A stretch of 5,550 bases of DNA, taken from the NCBI GenBank assembly GCA_021827875.1, contig JAKAUA010000011.1, positions 1-5,550 on the forward strand, written 5' to 3'. Made by a program: the position numbers and the translations under genes. Each line of letters opens with the position of its first letter. Position 1 is the stretch's first letter. Origin of the DNA: a bacterium. GTDB taxonomy: Bacteria; Babelota; Babeliae; Babelales; Vermiphilaceae. The notes beneath the pieces were generated by a model, which was not told the DNA's origin, searched no databases, and was given only the letters and a program-made list of their open reading frames with translations. Of this stretch, positions 1-5,306 are shown in pieces.

Positions 1-3
1 TCA

Positions 4-60
4 AGTTTTGTTGGACCAAAACTAAAGAAGCGTTTCTCGGCTTTTGCCAATTCGCTTCTT
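4..60. repeat. Two adjacent hairpins near the left edge
   Basis: Two perfect inverted repeats lie side by side. The first pairs 4-10 with 17-23 (7 bp, loop TTGGAC). The second pairs 25-32 with 53-60 (8 bp, AAGAAGCG against CGCTTCTT), and its loop contains a further small GGC-TTTT-GCC stem at 39-48. Neither is followed on either strand by a clean T-run, so a classical intrinsic terminator is not certain. They could be a terminator for genes to either side, or the end of a mobile element cut by the window edge. A plus-strand frame is open from base 1 to a TAA at 115-117 (38 codons, no start in view), but I do not recognise the peptide and do not call it a gene. Confidence 0.5.
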
Positions 61-279
61 CAATTCATAATTTTAAGCTTGTGGGAATTTTCGGATAAGC
101 TCTTAATATATGACTAATAAAAATGACAGATAAAAAAGAGAATAAAAAATATCTTTTTAAATTCATATAAAACTCCAAAAATATTCGGATAGAATATGCG
201 CTATTTGTATGGCAGTATGCCAATATCTAGGGTTAATATGCAATAAAAAAATGTGCTGAGTAAGTTGGTGTTTTTGCTT
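61..279. other. AT-rich intergenic stretch with no gene seen
   Basis: No credible coding region is visible. The stretch holds an AT-rich inverted repeat (133-139 with 152-158, 7 bp) and a small hairpin TGGCA-GTA-TGCCA at 210-222. The octamer TTCGGATA occurs twice (90-97 and 184-191). On the minus strand, just past the stop of the 308-aa gene, a T7 run is present (243-250 region) but no GC-rich stem precedes it, so the terminator of that gene is not resolved. Confidence 0.4.
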
Positions 280-1206
280 TTAGTGTGGCAATAACGATTT
301 TCTTTTATTGGTCGGAATCAGGCCATGCTCATTAAATGCAACCATCGGTTTAATGCCATGCGACTCTGCTTGCTTGTATACTTCTTGGTACAATGTAGCA
401 TAAAAACTGCCGCGCGCGCGCTCCAGTTTTTCCCAGATGCGATTGGTCACTTTGCTTGCGGTATGCAATGCGGACCAATTTAATTCGCTTGCTTTTACAA
501 AGAGCCGGTCCGCAGCAATAAATGATTGATATGTCCAGCCGGGAATAGTATCAAGAAGATAGTTGATGAAATCTGAAATAGAATGAGTCAATGGTTGCGA
601 TACATCGCTTGCGGAACGCGTCTTGTATCCTTCGACATATGTTGCCAATGCATCAAGCTCTGTGCGTACATTTAACGCTGCTTGCAGGGTAATTCTGCGA
701 GCATGGTCGCGCAAAAAGGTAAGATGGTTGAGCAAAAAGCGATTTTCGAGAATAGTACCTTTTAACGTTTGCTCAAGGGCAAGATCGTATAATGTGCACA
801 GCTTGTCATGGGCAATAAGGTTTTTTTCGTGCTCCTCGGCAAGTTTGCCGGCATCAAGAGTAGCATGAGTGTTAATAATCGGTTTTGATGGGTTGCGTCT
901 GCGGGCAATTATGTTTGTCCAGCCTTCCCAGATTTTTTGTAACGCTGCCAGCGCACTCTCTTGTGCCTGTATATTTACTTGTGAGCGAATGGCGGAGAAA
1001 TAGAGAAGGTTAAGGATAATCTGAATATCTTCTTCGCCTGCGCGTAACACTGATTTTTCATCAAAAAGTACTACTACCCATTGCGGCGCATATTCTTTAT
1101 GTTCTTCTGTGTGCTCAAAGCACAAAGTGGGCAAAATAGTTTTTGCGTGATTGATTAGTAATGTGATTGAAATAATAAGGGGAAATAGATAAGAAATGTG
1201 CTTCAT
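280..1206 (-). CDS. Exported helical protein of unknown function (308 aa)
   Basis: I do not recognise the family. The ATG at 1206-1204 follows a good Shine-Dalgarno (AAGGA, 5 bases upstream), and the stop is TAA at 280-282. Residues 1-22 form a Sec signal peptide: a short basic start (MKH), then a hydrophobic core, with a plausible cleavage site around the NHAKT segment. No canonical lipobox is seen. The mature part looks mostly alpha-helical, with charged amphipathic stretches (residues 55-195), a Trp-rich segment around 220-260, and a short basic tail (KRK at 301-303). Two Cys (29 and 137) could form a disulfide outside the cytoplasm. There are no transmembrane segments after the signal and no catalytic motif I can name. 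It starts 23 bases after the encoded CCA of tRNA-Pro, so it is probably co-transcribed with that tRNA. A periplasmic or secreted location is inferred from the signal peptide. Confidence 0.85.
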   Translation of the reverse strand: MKHISYLFPLIISITLLINHAKTILPTLCFEHTEEHKEYAPQWVVVLFDEKSVLRAGEEDIQIILNLLYFSAIRSQVNIQAQESALAALQKIWEGWTNIIARRRNPSKPIINTHATLDAGKLAEEHEKNLIAHDKLCTLYDLALEQTLKGTILENRFLLNHLTFLRDHARRITLQAALNVRTELDALATYVEGYKTRSASDVSQPLTHSISDFINYLLDTIPGWTYQSFIAADRLFVKASELNWSALHTASKVTNRIWEKLERARGSFYATLYQEVYKQAESHGIKPMVAFNEHGLIPTNKRKSLLPH

Positions 1207-1210
1207 GTTG

Positions 1211-1226
1211 TTCCTTTTTTAAGGAA
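1211..1226 (-). promoter_or_regulatory. Hairpin covering the Shine-Dalgarno of the 308-aa gene
   Basis: Read on the minus strand, TTCCTT-AAAA-AAGGAA is a perfect 6-bp stem with a 4-base loop. Its 3' arm contains the AAGGA that serves as ribosome binding site for the ATG at 1206. It lies between the tRNA-Pro CCA (1230-1232) and the start codon. Folding would hide the binding site. The pairing is seen directly; a regulatory role is inference, and the stem is weak (two G-C pairs). Confidence 0.4.
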
Positions 1227-1229
1227 AAC

Positions 1230-1305
1230 TGGTCGGGGCGGCCAGACTCGAACTGGCAGCCCCTCGCTCCCAAAGCGAGTGCGCTACCAATTGCGCCACG
1301 CCCCG
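1230..1305 (-). tRNA. tRNA-Pro (anticodon UGG)
   Basis: On the minus strand the sequence folds into a complete 76-base cloverleaf. The 7-bp acceptor stem pairs CGGGGCG with CGCCCCG. The D arm has GCGC/GCGC closing an AATTGGTA loop. The anticodon stem CTCGC/GCGAG holds loop TTTGGGA, with anticodon TGG at 1272-1270. The T stem GCCAG/CTGGC holds loop TTCGAGT. The discriminator is A and the CCA end is encoded (1230-1232). The C1-G72 pair fits bacterial proline tRNA. UGG can read all or most Pro codons by wobble. Confidence 0.97.
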
Positions 1306-1337
1306 AACCACAAAATTTCAAGAAAATATATGAGTAA

Positions 1338-1364
1338 TTTATATGTTTTTTACGTCTCTTGCAA
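1338..1364 (-). promoter_or_regulatory. Candidate promoter for tRNA-Pro
   Basis: On the minus strand TTGCAA (1364-1359) and TATAAA (1343-1338) are 15 bases apart and sit upstream of tRNA-Pro. An alternative pair a little further up is TTACAA (1416-1411) with TATTAT (1394-1389), spaced by 16. The region is AT-rich, so chance matches are likely, and which pair is used cannot be decided from sequence. Confidence 0.35.
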
Positions 1365-1471
1365 GCATTACTTTAATTATACGCAGAAATAATATGATAA
1401 GTTCCTGTTATTGTAATAGTCTATCTATTGTATATCTGTTTTTATTCAGAACTTGATTTAGAAAGTTTCAT

Positions 1472-3394
1472 TTAGATTTCTTTTTCGATAGCGCGCTCTA
1501 AACGAGCTAAGGCATCCAGATGTTTTTTGCTTTTTCTGTGTTGATGTATTCTCATATTGTCAACACAGAGTCTGCTACACAGTTTGCATGTATAGTAGTT
1601 GTTTTTCGTGTCATATTCCCAAACACTCTTATTTTGTAGTTCTGCTTCTCTTTGTTCATTCTTTTTATGATATTCTTGGGCTTCTTCCTCAGTCATTGCT
1701 TCATAATGTTTCCCTCCCACCTGTACAGCTCTAGCATGTATTCCTTGGGCAAGGAGCTCTTTTATTTTGAGATGGAAGTCTGCGGTTTCATGTTTTTGTA
1801 GAGAACGTTCACCGGAAAGTTCTAATTTACAAGTAGGGCATATATGTGCAACACCTTGTTCTAGGCCCAAAGTATTCCGATGTGTTTTACTATGTATATG
1901 ACTATATATATTAATTATACCTCGCAAATACGAGCTATTGCACGGTAAGCATTTATATCGGTTGTCTTTGGATTGTTGCCAAACACTCTTATCTTGCAGC
2001 GCTTCTTTAACTAGTTGCTCTTTTTCATTATATTCCTGAGCTTTTTCAGGAGTCATTGATTTACGACTCCTACTTATATGCACAATATCATTTGTTCCTT
2101 GGGTAAGGCATGGATCTGGAAGTGCATTGTTATCTCTTAGGGATAGCTTTAAAGTAGTTGGTGAAGTCATTACCAGGCTATAAGATCTTTTTTTGGATGA
2201 TTTAGTAGAAAGATCCTCAGAGTCAGAATCTTTAGTGTTTTGTGTATCCGAAGCTGATTGCGACTCTTGATCAAGAGTTTCATGCGATGAAGCTGTTGAA
2301 CTACTAGCGTAGTCAATAGTAGTAGCAGATGATGTAGTTGATAACGGGCTGTCATATTGTACGCTAGGTGATAATGAATCGAAAGTAAGTGCAGGACCAT
2401 CTTGTAATGGAGTATGAGTAGTTCTTTTTATTGATGATAGCAGCGCGTTCAAATCTTCTTCTGTAAGATCTTCTTCTGTATCAAAATCTTGATAATCTGT
2501 CGCAGGCAACGTCTCGTCCGATGTAGCAGAAGACATATATGATGGAATAAGATGTGGATGAAGCTGTTTAGACAGTCTGCATAAGGCAGCACAATGTTTG
2601 TATGTTTTTATGTGTTTATGTGTCGTCTGCTTAGTAGTACATGGCATATTACATAGTATGCATGTATAGTGTTCGTTTTCTGCATCATATGCCCAAACAT
2701 TCTTATCTTGTAGCATTTCTTGAAATTGTTTGTCGGCTTTATGATATTTTTGTGCTTTTTCCTTAGTCATTATCTTATAATTGATTCCTCCTAGATGTAC
2801 CACAACAGCATTTTTTCTTTGTGCGCGCAATTCTAACATTCTTTTATGTGTGGCCAATTGTATATGTTTTTTTAACTTTCCCTTAACATGCATTTCGCAA
2901 GTATTGCACCAGGTATCAGTTGTTATTTCTGAAATTTCGGAATGAGATCTTTTTTTCGATGAATCGGTAGAAGATGATTCGCTATCAGAAATTTTAGTGC
3001 TTTGTGTAGCTAAAACTGATTGCTGCCCTTGATCAAGAATGAGGCTTGGTGATGGTATAGCAAAAGTATGTGCAGGACCATCGTCTTGTACTGCAGTATG
3101 AGTAATTCTTTTTGCTGATGACAATAACGCATCAAAATCTTCTTCTATATCAAAATCTTGATAATCTGTCGCCGGCAACGTTTCGTCTGGTGTAGTAGAA
3201 GGCATATATAATGGAATAAGATCGGGCCTAAAAGACGCAAAGCTTGCTGTATCATGCATGTCGATATCGTGGCCATTGGTTCTATAATCCAATTGTCGTG
3301 GACTAATCGTATTTGGTACATATGGTACTAATCCAAAATCTCCCCCCATTGCGGAGAAAAAACTGAATAGAGTGAGTATAATTATTTTTTTCAT
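1472..3394 (-). CDS. Secreted multi-C2H2 zinc-finger protein (640 aa), intact paralogue
   Basis: I chose the ATG at 3394 because it begins the same peptide (MKKIIILTLFSFFSAMGG) as the upstream paralogue at 4269. An in-frame ATG at 3412 would add six residues and overlap the previous stop, with no Shine-Dalgarno. Residues 1-18 are a Sec signal peptide, cleaved probably near AMG-G. Five C2H2 fingers follow the C-x2-C-x10/13-H-x5-H pattern of the U1/JAZ type: C163/C166/H177/H183, C245/C248/H261/H267, C482/C485/H499/H505, C519/C522/H535/H541 and C603/C606/H619/H625. Fingers 1-2 and 4-5 form pairs whose first cysteines are 82-84 residues apart. A shared linker between them carries GG-x2-Y-x2-MT and a following AQ-x-YH, then a VW before the next finger. 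Finger 3 has lost its partner (a lone Cys near 429). Ser/Thr/Asp/Glu-rich spacers (about 60-155 and 280-405) each end in SSKKRS. RNA, DNA or protein binding in a host cell is possible but is inference. Confidence 0.88.
   Translation of the reverse strand: MKKIIILTLFSFFSAMGGDFGLVPYVPNTISPRQLDYRTNGHDIDMHDTASFASFRPDLIPLYMPSTTPDETLPATDYQDFDIEEDFDALLSSAKRITHTAVQDDGPAHTFAIPSPSLILDQGQQSVLATQSTKISDSESSSTDSSKKRSHSEISEITTDTWCNTCEMHVKGKLKKHIQLATHKRMLELRAQRKNAVVVHLGGINYKIMTKEKAQKYHKADKQFQEMLQDKNVWAYDAENEHYTCILCNMPCTTKQTTHKHIKTYKHCAALCRLSKQLHPHLIPSYMSSATSDETLPATDYQDFDTEEDLTEEDLNALLSSIKRTTHTPLQDGPALTFDSLSPSVQYDSPLSTTSSATTIDYASSSTASSHETLDQESQSASDTQNTKDSDSEDLSTKSSKKRSYSLVMTSPTTLKLSLRDNNALPDPCLTQGTNDIVHISRSRKSMTPEKAQEYNEKEQLVKEALQDKSVWQQSKDNRYKCLPCNSSYLRGIINIYSHIHSKTHRNTLGLEQGVAHICPTCKLELSGERSLQKHETADFHLKIKELLAQGIHARAVQVGGKHYEAMTEEEAQEYHKKNEQREAELQNKSVWEYDTKNNYYTCKLCSRLCVDNMRIHQHRKSKKHLDALARLERAIEKEI
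2471..2553 (-). repeat. Internal direct repeat of the zinc-finger gene (partner 3140-3222)
   Basis: Bases 2471-2553 match 3140-3222 with 8 differences in 83 positions. On the minus strand both encode the same spacer start, with the shared peptide ETLPATDYQDFD. This shows directly that the 640-aa gene grew by internal duplication of a spacer-plus-finger unit about 669 bases long. The homology continues more weakly through both spacers to the SSKKRS patch. Confidence 0.8.
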
Positions 3395-3402
3395 ATAAAT
3401 GT
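3272..3402 (-). repeat. Signal-peptide repeat, downstream copy
   Basis: This 131-base block is identical to 4147-4277 except for one base (3323 T against 4198 C, a synonymous CCA/CCG change in a Pro codon). It covers codons for the signal peptide and the next 20 or so residues, plus the 8 bases before the ATG. The match ends abruptly at 3402. The upstream copy has a Shine-Dalgarno just beyond this point, which the downstream copy lacks. Confidence 0.92.
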
Positions 3403-3404
3403 TA

Positions 3405-3878
3405 CTATCCATTTTGCGATAGCTTTATTAAAGCATTTTGATGTTTTTGTCTTTCTATGTGTCTCTTTATACTATACATATCAGTATCAGTGTATGAAGA
3501 GCGACATGGCTTGCATATATAGCGCTTTTTTTTCGTGTCATGTTCCCAAACATTATTATTTTGTAGTGCTTTTTGGATTTGTTTTTGTATTTTATAATGT
3601 TCTTGTGCTTCTTTCGCAGTCATTACTTTATAATTGTTCCCTCCTACATCTACAGCAATAGCATGTATCCCTAGGGCACGGAGCTCTTTTATTTTGAGGT
3701 GAAATTTTGCGGTCTCATGGTTTTGTAAAGAGCTTTCTGAAGAAAATTTTAATTCGCAAGTAGAGCATGTAGGCGGAAGCGTATTGCTATCTCTTTGAGA
3801 TATTTTTAAAGCAGTTGGCGCAGTCATTATTAGGCTATGAGACCTTTTTTTTGGATGATTTGGCAGAAGATGATTCAT
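3405..3878 (-). CDS. C-terminal zinc-finger part of the frameshifted paralogue
   Basis: This reading frame is the continuation of the gene starting at 4269, displaced by one base. Its first ATG (3878) has no Shine-Dalgarno, and its first residues (MNHLLPNHP) match nothing in the paralogue. Family-like sequence begins only after the poly(A) tract at KKRSHS, so this is probably a fragment and not an independent gene. It carries one finger pair: C38/C41/H54/H60 and C122/C125/H140/H146, whose first cysteines are 84 residues apart. The shared linker lies between them (GG at 79-80, then Y and MT, then AQ, then VW at 110-111). The stop is TAG at 3405-3407, only 10 bases before the preferred start of the next gene. 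Translation of the next gene could therefore be coupled to it. Joined to the 4269 frame by removing one A, the full protein would be 287 aa. Disruption, sequencing error and slippage-controlled expression are all possible. Confidence 0.6.
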   Translation of the reverse strand: MNHLLPNHPKKRSHSLIMTAPTALKISQRDSNTLPPTCSTCELKFSSESSLQNHETAKFHLKIKELRALGIHAIAVDVGGNNYKVMTAKEAQEHYKIQKQIQKALQNNNVWEHDTKKKRYICKPCRSSYTDTDMYSIKRHIERQKHQNALIKLSQNG

Positions 3879-4269
3879 TATCAGAATCTTTAGTATTTTG
3901 TGTAGCTAAAACTGATTGCGACTCTTGATCAAGAATGAGGCTTGGTGATGGTATAGCAAAAGTATCTGCAGTATCATCATCTTGTAAAGGGGTATAAGCT
4001 CTTTTTACTAATGGAGTCATCATACCAAAATCTTGATATTCTTCTGATAATAAGGCGCCAGTTTCGCTATCATATGACCAATATGGTGACATAAGATCAG
4101 GAGAAAGCGGTACAAAGCCTGCTGTACCATTCATATCCACATCATTGCCATTGGTTCTATAATCCAATTGTCGTGGACTAATCGTATTTGGTACATACGG
4201 TACTAATCCAAAATCTCCCCCCATTGCGGAGAAAAAACTGAATAGAGTGAGTATAATTATTTTTTTCAT
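3835..4269 (-). CDS. N-terminal signal-peptide part of the frameshifted paralogue (144 aa)
   Basis: The ATG at 4269 is preceded by AAGGGA about 7 bases upstream, a usable Shine-Dalgarno. Residues 1-18 are the same Sec signal peptide as in the 640-aa protein, and residues 1-46 are nearly identical to it. The rest is an acidic Ser/Thr-rich spacer holding a stretch shared with the paralogue (FAIPSPSLILDQ, then QSVLATQ). After SSAKSSKK the frame runs through eight A and ends KVS-stop at 3835-3837. The paralogous sites have seven A and read on into KKRSHS and the fingers. As written, it would be an exported spacer with no finger. It heads the zinc-finger locus; I see no convincing promoter upstream of it. 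It shares the same fate and uncertainty as the 3405-3878 fragment. Confidence 0.65.
   Translation of the reverse strand: MKKIIILTLFSFFSAMGGDFGLVPYVPNTISPRQLDYRTNGNDVDMNGTAGFVPLSPDLMSPYWSYDSETGALLSEEYQDFGMMTPLVKRAYTPLQDDDTADTFAIPSPSLILDQESQSVLATQNTKDSDNESSSAKSSKKKVS
3845..3852 (-). repeat. A8 homopolymer frameshift site
   Basis: Eight T on the plus strand (A8 in the coding sense) interrupt the upstream zinc-finger gene. The two homologous sites in the intact paralogue have seven (2188-2194 and 2950-2956) and stay in frame across SSKKRS. Losing one A (or gaining two) restores the 287-aa protein. A -1 ribosomal slip would not restore it; a +1 slip or transcriptional slippage could. Confidence 0.85.
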
Positions 4270-4277
4270 ATAAATGT
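4147..4277 (-). repeat. Signal-peptide repeat, upstream copy
   Basis: This is the partner of 3272-3402, at an offset of 875 bases, with a single synonymous difference. The 875-base offset is the size of the tandem duplication that produced the two neighbouring genes. Confidence 0.92.
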
Positions 4278-4514
4278 CCCTTAGTAAATAATGCGTTATT
4301 TCTAATTGTATATGAAATTTGAAAAAAATAAAGAGATGCGGGGTATGTTTTTTTGTGGGTAAGCAGCAAGAAATCTGTGTGTTTTTGTATATAGAAAAGA
4401 TAACATTTTTAATACTACATGGATTTATAAAAAAAATTAAAAAACTCGAAAAAAAGATAGAATTGGAAAAAAAACGAATCGAAGGGTTAAAGGGATGACG
4501 GGAAAAAGAATTGC
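4278..4514. other. AT-rich spacer, no gene recognised
   Basis: The stretch separates the small membrane gene pair from the zinc-finger locus. It is rich in A and T runs. It must contain the leader of the 4269 gene (AAGGGA just before the duplicated block), and probably its promoter. I find only weak -10-like matches on the minus strand (for example TATACA around 4307-4312) without a matching -35. No hairpin plus T-run that would terminate the membrane gene pair is evident. Confidence 0.4.
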
Positions 4515-4808
4515 TTAAAATTCGCCAATAAAGATGAGCGAAGCAATAAAGTACCAGAAGCCAAATAGTAATATGCAGCTTACGCCGAGCAAATAAATCG
4601 ATTTGGGCTGATACAGATAGATAAATGGCTCCAAGCTTGCGCCGGTAAGTAGCATAGTGACAATGGCACGATGGAACGGAATGGCCAAATCAATAAGGGT
4701 AACGTAATGTAGCCCGACAAAGAGCACAAGCACCGCGCCCAAAATGCTCAATGCAATGGTGGTGCGCAATGATTCAGAGCGAGCAGATGTTGCTGGAGTG
4801 TTATTCAC
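4515..4808 (-). CDS. Small integral membrane protein of unknown function (97 aa)
   Basis: The start is GTG at 4808, chosen because AGAGG sits 6 bases upstream and the frame has no better start; the stop is TAA at 4515-4517. After a polar Ser/Thr-rich N-terminus (residues 1-15) there are probably three membrane segments, at about 17-37, 38-56 and 70-94. The middle one is less certain, with an Arg and a His at 46-47. I know of no family assignment and see no catalytic motif. The ribosome binding site overlaps the TAG stop of the preceding 94-aa gene, with 9 bases between the two genes. The two are therefore almost certainly one operon with coupled translation, and may form a complex in the inner membrane (inference). 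Confidence 0.72.
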   Translation of the reverse strand: MNNTPATSARSESLRTTIALSILGAVLVLFVGLHYVTLIDLAIPFHRAIVTMLLTGASLEPFIYLYQPKSIYLLGVSCILLFGFWYFIASLIFIGEF

Positions 4809-4817
4809 GATAAGCCT

Positions 4818-5102
4818 CTAGGCACAATATGAAGTTAATTTTGTGATCGTCATGGCAAAAACCCATAAAAGAGCAAAACTAATAATTGTTATAATGGGTG
4901 TTAACATTAGGGCTGTTTTTTGATTGTATTGCGTACGGAATATATTAAATATAGCTATACCTGATCCCGCTACCATTGCAGGTATAATGGTAAATTGTTG
5001 ATTAAAAACAAAGTAAGCAATCGAATAGATAACTATTTGAACTATCCAAATGCTCAATGCTTTTAAAAAAATATCTTTAATAAAATAAGACGAGATATGC
5101 AT
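4818..5102 (-). CDS. Small integral membrane protein of unknown function (94 aa)
   Basis: The ATG at 5102 follows a good Shine-Dalgarno (AGAGG, 5 bases upstream); the stop is TAG at 4818-4820. Three membrane segments are likely, at about 14-33, 37-55 and 65-86. A polar loop (residues 56-64, with RTQYNQK) lies between the second and third. Gly residues in the second segment (46, 48) could allow tight helix packing. It resembles the general size and layout of small accessory membrane proteins such as AtpI-like ones, but I see no signature that would justify that name, and no ATP synthase gene is present. It is the first gene of the pair with the 97-aa protein. No clear promoter is seen just upstream, where the GC-rich repeat patch begins. 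Confidence 0.75.
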   Translation of the reverse strand: MHISSYFIKDIFLKALSIWIVQIVIYSIAYFVFNQQFTIIPAMVAGSGIAIFNIFRTQYNQKTALMLTPIITIISFALLWVFAMTITKLTSYCA

Positions 5103-5175
5103 AATAACCTCTAAAAATAACGGCGCTAACGCATTTTTTAAAATGAATTTTTATTGATCCAGTCCATGCTTCGCT

Positions 5176-5205
5176 TATCCGGGACTTCCGTCTCGGCAAG
5201 CTTCG
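5176..5205 (+). repeat. GC-rich intergenic repeat, copy A
   Basis: This 30-base element matches the reverse complement of 5268-5297 at 22 of 30 positions, starting from a shared TATCC. It contains its own hairpin (5179-5185 with 5190-5196, loop TTCC, one G-T pair). The patch stands out from the AT-rich surroundings by its base composition. Such elements suggest a dispersed REP- or MITE-like family, which one window cannot prove. Confidence 0.5.
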
Positions 5206-5247
5206 CAGGACAACCTTTGCCGTTAGGCCAATTATGTCAATCATTTG

Positions 5248-5265
5248 AAAAAGCTGGCCGCGCCA
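5248..5265 (-). terminator. Possible terminator after tRNA-His
   Basis: On the minus strand TGGC-GCG-GCCA (5265-5255) forms a short GC stem, followed after GC by a T5 run (5252-5248). It lies about 40 bases past the 3' end of tRNA-His. The stem is only 4 bp, so termination may be partial, and the stronger hairpin at 5272-5300 sits just before it. Confidence 0.35.
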
Positions 5266-5267
5266 AC

Positions 5268-5300
5268 CGTAGCCTGCCAAGCCTGAAGGCGTGGATAGGC
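5268..5300 (-). repeat. GC-rich intergenic repeat, copy B, with hairpin
   Basis: Bases 5268-5297 are the inverted counterpart of 5176-5205. Bases 5272-5300 also fold on themselves: GCCT with AGGC, CCA with TGG, and GCC with GGC around a TGAA loop, with small bulges. The hairpin starts 6 bases beyond the CCA of tRNA-His in the direction of transcription, where it could stop exonucleases or help 3' processing (inference). Confidence 0.5.
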
Positions 5301-5306
5301 AAAGGT

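Noticed and set aside
90..191. TTCGGATA present twice (90-97 and 184-191), considered as an operator or iteron pair
   Set aside because: Only two 8-base copies 94 bases apart with no further context; chance cannot be excluded.
623..868. Plus-strand open frame of 81 codons
   Set aside because: It lies fully inside the 308-aa minus-strand gene, has no Shine-Dalgarno, and gives a Ser/Arg-rich peptide typical of an antisense shadow.
1115..1392. Open frames on both strands crossing tRNA-Pro
   Set aside because: They translate the tRNA itself (for example the GSGRGAIGSALALGARG stretch), a known artefact of tRNA sequences.
2170..2400. Minus-strand frame of 76 codons
   Set aside because: It is an out-of-frame reading of the spacer in the 640-aa zinc-finger gene, with no start signal.
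3840..3860. Programmed -1 ribosomal frameshift at A-AAA-AAG, as in dnaX
   Set aside because: A -1 shift from the frame starting at 4269 does not lead into the zinc-finger frame; a +1 change or loss of one A is needed.
1472..4269. CRISPR-like or VNTR array in the repeated central region
   Set aside because: The repeats are few, long, diverged and in coding frame, with no regular short repeat-spacer pattern; they reflect gene and domain duplication.
4178..4369. Minus-strand frame of 63 codons over the start of the upstream zinc-finger gene
   Set aside because: It overlaps the well-supported signal-peptide frame in another phase, and its peptide has no recognisable features.
5227..5245. A perfect TTGACA on the minus strand (within GATTGACATAATTGG) considered as a promoter for the membrane gene pair
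   Set aside because: No TATAAT-like box lies 16-18 bases downstream; the expected position is inside GC-rich repeat sequence.
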